A stretch of DNA of 64,000 nt from Bacteroidia bacterium (GTDB lineage Bacteria; Bacteroidota; Bacteroidia; Bacteroidales; CAJPTX01): positions 1 through 64,000 of the forward strand of contig CAJPTC010000013.1 of NCBI GenBank assembly GCA_905373475.1, read 5' to 3'. The notes beneath the pieces are model-generated. The model had not been told where the DNA came from, searched no databases, and saw nothing but the letters and a program-made list of their open reading frames with translations. Position 1 is the first letter of the stretch. Every line of letters starts with the position of its first letter. Below are positions 35,986-44,105 of the stretch, one piece after another. The translations under genes were made by a program, and so were the position numbers.

Positions 35986-37665
35986 ATGAAATACAGAATT
36001 CTGTTTTTTACAATAGTCCTGTTGCCCGTGCTACTTTTCTTTGCGAGTTGTGCAAAGGAGTTGGAGTTTGAACCCACGGGGAGTGTGCTTACTCCCGATC
36101 AGCTCAAAGAAGCAGGGAAACTTTCGCAGGATCGGGCGAATGTGATCTTCAAAGGGATGTATGGAGAGTTGAAGCGCTTCAATCGCCTAGGCAATTCACC
36201 AGCGTATGCATACGATTTTGGGTATTCATCTTTTGCTTTGATGTTGGATCACCTCTCCGATAAAATGTGGTCGGTAGACCATCGTTACAATTGGTATCGC
36301 AGTGTATTCAAGTATGTTGCACTCGGCGAGACTTCAGCAATTACGTATCTACTCTACTCCAGTTATTATGCCTACATCGCAGAGGCAAATAAGGTGCTCA
36401 ATACCGTTAGTGATGAAACGGATGAGGGGAAGAGCTTCCGTGCACAGGCACGTGCGTTTCGTGCTTTCGCATACCTGAATCTGATCCAGTCCTACCAGTT
36501 CACCTATAAAGGGAATGAGCAGGCATCGGGTGTACCGATCGTGCGTGAAAATATGACACGTGCACAGCAGATCGATAATAAGCGTGCCTCCGTTGAAGAA
36601 GTTTACAACTATATTCTTGAAGACCTGAACTATGCAAAGGATATCTTACAAGATTCTATCCCTAAGCAGAAGTCTACTATAGGGGGCTGCGCGGTGTATG
36701 GTCTTTTGGCGCGTACCTATTTACTGATGCAAAACTGGCAAGAGGCTTATACTGCAGCACAGAAGGCATTGGAAATTGCGGGGCGTGCAAACATTACTCC
36801 GTTGCGTACAGCTGAGGCGAATAGACCAGGTTTCAACGATATCCGAATCCACAATGTGATCTGGGGGATTGACTATACTCCTGACGACCTTGTTACCAAG
36901 AGCGATATGATGACTTGGGAGTCTATGATGTGCTCTTTGAAGTATGGGCAGAATGCGCCGCTAACGTACACCGTACGTGGTTTCATTTTGCGTAAGGTAA
37001 ATCCCGATTTCTATGAGACAATAGATCCCACTGACGTGCGTAAGGCATGGTTCTATACACCTGAGTACGACGCAGGATTGCGCCGCTTCTTGAGTGATGC
37101 AGGTGCAACCGCAGCAGAATTAGATGATCAGATCAAACTAATTGTCGAGAAGCAGTGGAAGGGGCAACTCTATGCGAACATTAAGTTTGCACCGTATCAG
37201 GGCAATCCAGGCGCTCGTATCAATGCAACCGATTTCCCTCTAATGCGTGTGGAAGAGTTGTATTACATCCAAGCAGAAGCGATTGCAAGGGACAACGAGG
37301 CTAAAGGTATTGAGTATCTAGAGAAATTTATAACGAACTACCGTCAGCCTACCTATAATTATGCAAAGAACCAAGCTCGTTTAGGACAAACTTCGTTCAC
37401 ACAAGAAATTTATCGTCAGCGTGCACTTGAGTTCTGGGGTGAGGGAATTACCTTCTATGATATGATGCGTCTAGGGCTTCCACTGATGCGCGAGGGTACG
37501 CTTGCTAAGCGTGATCCTAGTGCAGGTGGTTATCCGCTCGAGTCTCGTTTCAATATCCCTGCGGGCGATAACAAGTTCCTATTCCAGTTCCCCCGCGAAG
37601 AGATTCTTAACAACCGTGCGGTACAGCAGAATCCTATTGGCGAACAGATTAAGGATACCTTCTAG
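35986..37665 (+). CDS. RagB/SusD-family surface lipoprotein
   Basis: This 559-residue protein has a lipoprotein signal with the lipobox FFASC (Cys22). It has the all-helical SusD-type pattern with TPR-like segments: SFRAQARAFRAFAYLNLIQSY near 150, PIVRENM, and the C-terminal RQRALEFWGEGITFYDMMR and DNKFLFQFPREEILNN motifs. SusD proteins cap the paired SusC barrel at the cell surface and bind the ligand. It is 27 bp behind the transporter gene and 31 bp ahead of the C10 protease gene, with no terminator between, so the three are probably one transcript. Peptide binding is inferred from the RagB comparison and the protease neighbour. Confidence 0.92.
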   Translation: MKYRILFFTIVLLPVLLFFASCAKELEFEPTGSVLTPDQLKEAGKLSQDRANVIFKGMYGELKRFNRLGNSPAYAYDFGYSSFALMLDHLSDKMWSVDHRYNWYRSVFKYVALGETSAITYLLYSSYYAYIAEANKVLNTVSDETDEGKSFRAQARAFRAFAYLNLIQSYQFTYKGNEQASGVPIVRENMTRAQQIDNKRASVEEVYNYILEDLNYAKDILQDSIPKQKSTIGGCAVYGLLARTYLLMQNWQEAYTAAQKALEIAGRANITPLRTAEANRPGFNDIRIHNVIWGIDYTPDDLVTKSDMMTWESMMCSLKYGQNAPLTYTVRGFILRKVNPDFYETIDPTDVRKAWFYTPEYDAGLRRFLSDAGATAAELDDQIKLIVEKQWKGQLYANIKFAPYQGNPGARINATDFPLMRVEELYYIQAEAIARDNEAKGIEYLEKFITNYRQPTYNYAKNQARLGQTSFTQEIYRQRALEFWGEGITFYDMMRLGLPLMREGTLAKRDPSAGGYPLESRFNIPAGDNKFLFQFPREEILNNRAVQQNPIGEQIKDTF

Positions 37666-37696
37666 AGGATTCGCTTAGGAACAGTTACAACAAAAA

Positions 37697-40351
37697 ATGA
37701 TTCTGGCGATGAGACGATTATTGTTTTTCGGTTACTTGTTCTTGTCCTTGCTACTCGCCAAGTCGCTCTGTGGTGCGCCCATTGACTTGCAGCGGGCACA
37801 AGAATTAGCACAGCAGCAGTTGCAAAGCGTACAACCGCTTCGTGGGAAAGGGTACACACTTGCGCTCTCCTATACAAGTTCGGGTGTGCCTGTACGTGGC
37901 GACGTATCTGTTAAGGACTACTACATCTTTGATGTGAAAGGGCGCGATGGCTTTGTCATTGTCGCGGGTGATGATAATTTAGGTCAATCCATTATTGGCT
38001 ATTCTCTCGAGAATAAGTTTCAGGTTGAGGGGATGCCAGCACACATTAAGAACTGGCTTGACATTAAGGCGGCATGGGTGCAAAAAGCACGTCTTCGTGG
38101 TACTGAAAAACCTGGAGAACTCCTAGATGTATACAAAAATAAGACGACGCCCATTGCGCCGATTATAAATGACATCAAGTGGGATCAGGAAGACCCATAC
38201 AACATGCTAACCCCGCAGAATGCGCCTACAGGCTGTTTGGCTACTGCTATGGCACAAGTGATGCGTTATCATTGTTGGCCGATTGAGTCGCGTGGTAAGA
38301 TTCGCTATACTGATGCTAGTGGTAGATCTCGTAAATACGATTTCGGTCACAGGTTTGATTGGGCGAATATGACCAACCTCTACAATGCGCGTTCGACCGA
38401 CGAAGAACGTGCTGCGGTTGCTTTGCTTATGGTAGAGTGTGGTTATGCTGCACAGATGCGTTGGACTAAGTATGGTAGCGGCGCTTATCTGTCCAATGCA
38501 TTCCTAGGGTTACGTAAGTATTTCGACTACGGTCCGCGCCTCAAATATGTGCAGCAAATTCACTATACGATAGAGGAGTGGGTAGATATTATTATGAAAG
38601 AACTCTCCGAGGGACGTCCTGTTCTTTACGGTGGTGCGGCTTTTGGTGTAGGGCATGCTTTTGTTTGCGATGGTTACGATGGTAAAGGGCTTTTCCATTT
38701 CAATTGGGGGTGGAGCGGTTTGAGTAATGGCTGGTATTCGCTCTCCGATATGTTGCCACGAAGTCAGAGTACGGGTGGTGGAGGAGAAGGCGGATACAAT
38801 ATGACCGCGGATATAATAATTGGTTGGGAGCCCATGCCGAAGTCTACTGTTGTAAAGGAAGACCCGAATATTAGCGTCTATGAGCTTATGACGAACACGT
38901 CGGCTACATATTCGAAGAATACAGTTTTGGAAGGCGAAAGTGCTCTGAAACTACGCGGTCTAGCGAACTATGGCTATGATGTCGTAGAATTCCGTCCAGG
39001 CTTGCGTCTTGTGGATAATAAGGGCAAAGAGGTTAAGATCTTTTGGGCTACTGATGAGGAAATTCAGAATATGGAAGGGGGAACATTCTCGTCACGGCGA
39101 GTACCTATTCCGACAATATATTCTGACATTCCTAATGGCACCTATCAGATCGAGGTGGTATACAAAGTCGCTGGCGAGGAGACGTTCCGCAAAATGCCAA
39201 TCATGCCGCGTTATGGCAAGAATATGGTGACTATAAGCGATGATAAGGTAAACTTCTCTACTACTGAAAATACACCTCGTTTAGAGCTTACTTGGAAGAC
39301 ACCAGTATTGCGCAAAGACAGTTACAATTACGTGGATTTTGAAATAAAGAACGTCGGAAACACTGCTTATACCAGTGTTTTTGGAGCAGGCTGGTCAGAC
39401 AAGAAAACAACAACGGAGCGCCCATCAAGTACGCAATTCTTCGTCTTTGTTCAATCTTTGCGACTAGAAGTTGGCGAGACGCAGGTCTTCCACGAGCTGC
39501 TCCCGACATTCCCAGAAGAGATAGATGCTAACTACCTCCACTTCTATTGGGATTCGTCGAATGGAACAAGCCAAGATCTCATGCTAGAGGTCGGCGGGCG
39601 CTACTATCCTGTTGAACCTTTTGCGGTTGCAGAGTTTGAGAAGAAGCCTGCTTATAATTACAGCGAAGAGTATAAAGCCGAACTAGAGAATGTGCCTAGT
39701 GAGGTTGTACAAGGCAACTTCCTTGAGTTCGATATCAAAATAGGGAATGAGGAGAAGAATATGGGTGTCGATACAGGGCTTAAGGTCTTGTTCTTTAATG
39801 ACAACACGATAGACACTATTGCGTCGCACCGTATTGGGACATGTTATTTACCCCCGAACCATACTGAAACCTTCCATGTCCGTTATCCTGTCACTTGGGC
39901 ACCGCGTGACGGCTATTCGTTCCACGTTGTCTATCAGGTCGTGGAACTAGAGGCAGATCTTGAGAACCCAGGGAAGACGAAGAAGGTGTATCAGTATATC
40001 GATTTCGAGCCCGAATTGGTAGGACGTTTCAAGGTAACGAAACCCGAGTCATCTGCTATGCCAGTGCCTAACTATGGTACGACGGGTATTGAGGAGGCGA
40101 AAGCGTTAGAGGCTTTTGTCGCATCGCCGAACCCTTTCCGCGATGTGCTGCGCATTCTTGCGCCTGATTCTTACAACGTACAGGGTACTTGCTACGAGTT
40201 GGTGAGCGCACAAGGCATTGTTGTGCGAAAAGGGCTATTACAGGATAGAGAAACTCTCCTTAATACAAAGGGGTTGCCTGCTGGTCTTTATATGTTGCGT
40301 TTGGCAACAAAGACGGGCGAGCAACGAACACATAGAGTAGTGAAACACTAA
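37697..40351 (+). CDS. C10-family (streptopain-like) cysteine protease with T9SS tail
   Basis: It has 884 residues from the first ATG; the second ATG at 37709 is equally possible and gives a cleaner signal peptide (MRRLLFFGYLFLSLLLAKSL). A propeptide follows (about 27-150). The protease domain has catalytic Cys180 (PTGCLATAMAQVMRYHCWP), His320 (GVGHAFVCDGY) and the NWGWSG segment typical of C10 enzymes such as streptopain, PrtT and interpain. The second half has Ig-like beta modules and ends in a T9SS sorting domain (SPNPFRDVLRI, end HRVVKH). It would be exported across the outer membrane and matured by propeptide removal. Its place at the end of the RagAB-like operon suggests it supplies peptides for import. 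A terminator follows. Confidence 0.92.
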   Translation: MILAMRRLLFFGYLFLSLLLAKSLCGAPIDLQRAQELAQQQLQSVQPLRGKGYTLALSYTSSGVPVRGDVSVKDYYIFDVKGRDGFVIVAGDDNLGQSIIGYSLENKFQVEGMPAHIKNWLDIKAAWVQKARLRGTEKPGELLDVYKNKTTPIAPIINDIKWDQEDPYNMLTPQNAPTGCLATAMAQVMRYHCWPIESRGKIRYTDASGRSRKYDFGHRFDWANMTNLYNARSTDEERAAVALLMVECGYAAQMRWTKYGSGAYLSNAFLGLRKYFDYGPRLKYVQQIHYTIEEWVDIIMKELSEGRPVLYGGAAFGVGHAFVCDGYDGKGLFHFNWGWSGLSNGWYSLSDMLPRSQSTGGGGEGGYNMTADIIIGWEPMPKSTVVKEDPNISVYELMTNTSATYSKNTVLEGESALKLRGLANYGYDVVEFRPGLRLVDNKGKEVKIFWATDEEIQNMEGGTFSSRRVPIPTIYSDIPNGTYQIEVVYKVAGEETFRKMPIMPRYGKNMVTISDDKVNFSTTENTPRLELTWKTPVLRKDSYNYVDFEIKNVGNTAYTSVFGAGWSDKKTTTERPSSTQFFVFVQSLRLEVGETQVFHELLPTFPEEIDANYLHFYWDSSNGTSQDLMLEVGGRYYPVEPFAVAEFEKKPAYNYSEEYKAELENVPSEVVQGNFLEFDIKIGNEEKNMGVDTGLKVLFFNDNTIDTIASHRIGTCYLPPNHTETFHVRYPVTWAPRDGYSFHVVYQVVELEADLENPGKTKKVYQYIDFEPELVGRFKVTKPESSAMPVPNYGTTGIEEAKALEAFVASPNPFRDVLRILAPDSYNVQGTCYELVSAQGIVVRKGLLQDRETLLNTKGLPAGLYMLRLATKTGEQRTHRVVKH

Positions 40352-40366
40352 ATACTATTCCATGAC

Positions 40367-40404
40367 AGACCTCGACACGTCCTATGGCGTGCCGAGGTCT
40401 TTGA
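40367..40404 (+). terminator. Terminator of the RagA/RagB-like and C10 operon
   Basis: AGACCTCGACACG (40367-40379) pairs with CGTGCCGAGGTCT (40388-40400) with one mismatch over an 8-base loop. Only a short T run (TTTG, overlapping the arm end) follows. The strong stem supports termination between this operon and the next gene. Confidence 0.6.
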
Positions 40405-40449
40405 ATAGTTCATTGAATTGATTGATTTTAATCCTTTGTAGATTTCAAT

Positions 40450-43400
40450 ATGAAAAGGATACTAACCTATTTTGTGTCAGCGCTCTTCCTGCTGACTCTC
40501 TTCGTATCGGCTACTGTCCGAGCAGAAGATAAACCGTTCATTACGGTGTGGAAGGTGGATGATGCTAACAAGAGTATTACCTTCCCTGGCTTAGGGAAGT
40601 TTACTCTCAAATACAAGCTCGTTGGCTCTGCAGGTACTCCTACCGATCTCGGAGAAGTAAATGTAACCGATGAAAGCAAAAGAAAGGTTATTGAATTCCC
40701 CGCAGCGGGAGAATATGAGGTGGAGGCATCGCATCAAATTACAGGGCTTTATGCTCGTGGAGCTACGAACCGCGATGCGCTAATACTTGTTAAGCAGTGG
40801 GGGACAGCGAAATGGGAAAAACTAGCGAACGCATTTGAAGGCTGTGGGAATGTAGATATCGCCGCTACCGCTGGAATACCGACGCTGACAACAGTGAAAT
40901 CGCTGTCGCGTACATTTGGGCAGTGTAAAAAGTTGACTGCCGACCTGAAGGATTGGGATGTGAGCAACGTAGAAGACTTCACGGCGATGTTCGTGTCGTG
41001 TACCCTCTTTAATAGCGATTTGTCGGCTTGGAATGTTGCCAAAGCGAAAAGTATGACCAATATGTTCTCGGGGGCTGCGAAGTTTAACCAAGACTTGAGT
41101 GCATGGAAGGACAAACTCACGGCTTGTACTAAGATGAGCCGCATGTTCTATGGGTGCACAGACTTTGAAGGTACGTCGCTGAAAGACTGGGATGTAAGTC
41201 ATGTAACCGACATGTCGCATATGTTTGAGGGCTGTACTGTATTCAACGGAGATCTCGCGACTTGGAATGTGTCAGCAGTAACTGATATGAATGCGATGTT
41301 TGCAGGTTGTAGCGTTTTTGCGGCGAACCTTGCAACGTGGAATGTGGCGAAGGTGACCGACATGAGTGCGATGTTCAAAGGTTGCCGTCTCTTTAATAGC
41401 GATCTGAAAACGTGGGATGTCTCCAAGGTCAAGAACATGGAGAATATCTTTTCCAATTGTTACAGTTTTAGTTTTTCGATAAAAGATTGGCAACTGACGG
41501 CGCTTTTGACGGGCGATAAGAAAATTAGCATTGAGAATGTCGCTTATAACGAAGCTGTGGTAGACGAACTCCTTACGACGTGGAAAGCAAGGAACTACAA
41601 GCGACTAGAAATAGTTGCCAATGGTTTGTACTATTCCAGTAGTATGGGAGCAACGGTGGCAGAGTTGAGAGACAATGCAGGGCAGTATAAGTGGCGTCTG
41701 ACGGGCTTTAATGAAGCAAAAGCTGGTCAGTTTAAGTTTGCAGAACGTATTGTCACCATGAAGCGCGGAGAGCGTAAGGAAATGCCCGCATTTGAGGGGA
41801 AATTCCTTTCACACCGAGTTCTGGTCATAGAGCGCGATCCAGAGGTAGTAGCGCAGACGTGGAAGACAACGGACGTAACAGATAAAGCAAAATCAGGTGA
41901 GTATGTTGAACTAAAAGAGAATCGTGACATTGAACTCGTCGCTATTTTCCAAAAAGAAGGGCGTACTGCTGGTGCGGGCAAGCACTTTGTTCAGCTCAAC
42001 GTGTATGGTAGTGGACAAGGGACTGTTACGGGTAATCTAGGTGCTACGGCGATACAACAGGGCGATAACCTAGTTGATAATACTACGAACGAAAGTGAAT
42101 TGACGTTAGCGCCTGCGGCGGGGTGCAAGTTTACCAGCGTTATGGTACGTAGCGAAGGCGAAGATGCCAATGATAATCCAACGGGCTACTATCGTTTTGG
42201 AGGCGATAATCTTACTGTGAAAGTGCCAAAGAGTGACCGAAATTTGGTAATTGACGTAGTTTTTGATAAAACAGATGTAACCGAATTCAGTGCGCCAGAT
42301 TATAAACTTTATGTAAGTACTGTTGGTTCTGGGAAGGGCAAGATTCAGGGTAAGATTGCAGAAACAGCGTTTACGGCGGGTGAAAATACTGTGCGCAAAA
42401 CAGATGAAGTAAGCTATACCATCGTACCTGAGGCGGGCTCTAAGTTGGAAAAACTGTTTATTGTAGAGAAAGACACCCGAATTTTTGCCACTTCGGTCGG
42501 CGAGACAAATTGGTCGTTGAAATACGAAGACCGCAAGATAGAGCAGGGGGGAAGGATGATCTCTGACCCTGTAAAAGCTCCAGAATCGCGTAAACTCCTC
42601 GTAACGGTACAGCCTTCGCTTTTGAAGAATATGGAGTTGCAAGGGCTTGCGCCAGGTGATACGTATGAATGGTATGTGGGCAAGACGCTTACTGCCGATT
42701 TCGGAAAGCCTGGGCATCCCAAAATTGTTTACACGCCTGAGAATGCGACCAACAAGAGCATTTCATGGTCATTCGAGCCGAACAACAATGAAGAATATGT
42801 AGATGTTGCTTCGCAACGTGCAAAGAAGGGCACGCCTGCAGGGGTAAAGATTCATTGCGTGGGTACATCTAATGCTGACCCTTCCTTGAAAATTGAGTTT
42901 GACGCTGTGATTAAGGAGAAGTTGGTAACAAAGGTTCTTGTAGGCTCGAACCCTGGAAAAATTTGGACTGCAAAGCCAGGTACTCCAGATGAGGTGAAGG
43001 GCGAAGGGATTGAACTAGGGGCAGAATTTTTACTTCTTGTTCAGATTGAACCAGAGGATGCCTCTAATCAAGAGTACGACGTAGTTTTTGCTCCAGATGG
43101 TATCATCAAGCCGCTTGGTAAGAACATGTTCCGAGCTATGAAAGTCGCTGATGAGGTGACGATGACCGTTACAAGCAAGTCTAGTTCGCATGTGGCGAAT
43201 ACCAAGAAGTTTAAGGTATGGAAGGAAGCGGTAACGGGAATTGAGATCCGTAAAGCGCCTGAAAAGATTGAGCTTAAGAAGAATACACTGCGCTTAAAGT
43301 GGCGTGTACTGCCCGTGGCGGATGAAGAGAAGGGTATAAGGGGTGCAACGGTAAAAACAGTTCGTTTTGAAGTAAGCGATACATCTGTTATGAAGCCGAA

Positions 43401-43773
43401 AGTACATCCTGGGAACTTTAAGCTCCTGAAGGCTGGCAAGAGCGATATTACAGTGATTAGCGTTGACGACGAGACGAAGCGTGCGACAGTCACGATTGAA
43501 GTTGTTGCGCCCACTACGGGAATTGAAGAAGAGGCATTGGCAAAAGCCGCCGTAATGCCTAACCCTTTTGCGGAGAAGTTCTATGTCTCAGGCTATGAGC
43601 TCTGGGCGGGTCGCTATGAACTAATCAATGCACAAGGTGTGGTGGTACTAGGTGGGCAACTAATGCCTAGCACAACCGAGATTGCCACTACGGGCATCCC
43701 GTCTGGCGTTTATGTGCTACGTCTTACTGCGCCAGAAGGCACAACGCGAACAATAAAAGTTGTGAAGCATTAA
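40450..43773 (+). CDS. BspA-like DUF285 repeat surface protein with T9SS tail
   Basis: This 1,107-residue protein has a signal peptide (about 1-25, ending TVRA). From about 130 to 345 there are tandem DUF285 units with the pattern LxxWdVSxVtdMsxMFxGC (for example DWDVSHVTDMSHMFEGC). A linker and two beta repeats (GSGQGTVTGNLG near 520, GSGKGKIQGKIA near 625) follow, then Ig-like modules (a bacterial Ig-like one with SDITVISVDDETKRATVTIEVV near 1000-1020). The T9SS tail has PNPFAEKFYVSG and ends RTIKVVKH. DUF285 proteins occur in BspA-type adhesins of oral Bacteroidota and in lactobacilli and mycoplasmas. An adhesin or matrix-binding role is likely but untested. It stands alone between two terminators. 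Confidence 0.85.
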   Translation: MKRILTYFVSALFLLTLFVSATVRAEDKPFITVWKVDDANKSITFPGLGKFTLKYKLVGSAGTPTDLGEVNVTDESKRKVIEFPAAGEYEVEASHQITGLYARGATNRDALILVKQWGTAKWEKLANAFEGCGNVDIAATAGIPTLTTVKSLSRTFGQCKKLTADLKDWDVSNVEDFTAMFVSCTLFNSDLSAWNVAKAKSMTNMFSGAAKFNQDLSAWKDKLTACTKMSRMFYGCTDFEGTSLKDWDVSHVTDMSHMFEGCTVFNGDLATWNVSAVTDMNAMFAGCSVFAANLATWNVAKVTDMSAMFKGCRLFNSDLKTWDVSKVKNMENIFSNCYSFSFSIKDWQLTALLTGDKKISIENVAYNEAVVDELLTTWKARNYKRLEIVANGLYYSSSMGATVAELRDNAGQYKWRLTGFNEAKAGQFKFAERIVTMKRGERKEMPAFEGKFLSHRVLVIERDPEVVAQTWKTTDVTDKAKSGEYVELKENRDIELVAIFQKEGRTAGAGKHFVQLNVYGSGQGTVTGNLGATAIQQGDNLVDNTTNESELTLAPAAGCKFTSVMVRSEGEDANDNPTGYYRFGGDNLTVKVPKSDRNLVIDVVFDKTDVTEFSAPDYKLYVSTVGSGKGKIQGKIAETAFTAGENTVRKTDEVSYTIVPEAGSKLEKLFIVEKDTRIFATSVGETNWSLKYEDRKIEQGGRMISDPVKAPESRKLLVTVQPSLLKNMELQGLAPGDTYEWYVGKTLTADFGKPGHPKIVYTPENATNKSISWSFEPNNNEEYVDVASQRAKKGTPAGVKIHCVGTSNADPSLKIEFDAVIKEKLVTKVLVGSNPGKIWTAKPGTPDEVKGEGIELGAEFLLLVQIEPEDASNQEYDVVFAPDGIIKPLGKNMFRAMKVADEVTMTVTSKSSSHVANTKKFKVWKEAVTGIEIRKAPEKIELKKNTLRLKWRVLPVADEEKGIRGATVKTVRFEVSDTSVMKPKVHPGNFKLLKAGKSDITVISVDDETKRATVTIEVVAPTTGIEEEALAKAAVMPNPFAEKFYVSGYELWAGRYELINAQGVVVLGGQLMPSTTEIATTGIPSGVYVLRLTAPEGTTRTIKVVKH

Positions 43774-43797
43774 GTGTCGAACACGTTTTACGTATAC

Positions 43798-43830
43798 AAG
43801 GGGAGTCTCTCGTCGAGGCTTCCCTTTTTT
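43798..43830 (+). terminator. Intrinsic terminator after the BspA-like gene
   Basis: AAGGGGAGTCTC pairs with GAGGCTTCCCTT through G-T wobbles and one mismatch, and six T residues follow. It is placed 24 bp after the stop codon. Confidence 0.75.
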
Positions 43831-44056
43831 CATGATAATTGATGTGAAGATAATTATTGTTGGAGTCTCTGCTTTTGTGATGTCACAAGTCAACTCGCTT
43901 TTATTTGCTACTGTTCTAAATTACGAAAGATGAAATGTTTCTTTTATTTGACTAATTGTAACGAAAGAGCACTGTAATACGTGAGTGACGTGGCGAACTC
44001 TAAATACAAGACTTCGATTAGTACATTAGTCAGGTAGTTAAGAGCTTGCGAGGCGC

Positions 44057-44064
44057 TATATTTG
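44057..44064 (+). promoter_or_regulatory. Promoter -7 element of the seven-repeat surface protein
   Basis: TATATTTG matches TAnnTTTG exactly, 41 bp before the ATG. No good -33 TTTG is seen. The Shine-Dalgarno-like AAAGGAG (44091-44097) is unusually strong for this phylum and supports the ATG at 44106. The rest of the 332-bp spacer holds only the preceding terminator and nothing else I recognise. Confidence 0.6.
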
Positions 44065-44105
44065 TGGTGAGAACTATTTGTATAACCAATAAAGGAGACA
44101 GAATA

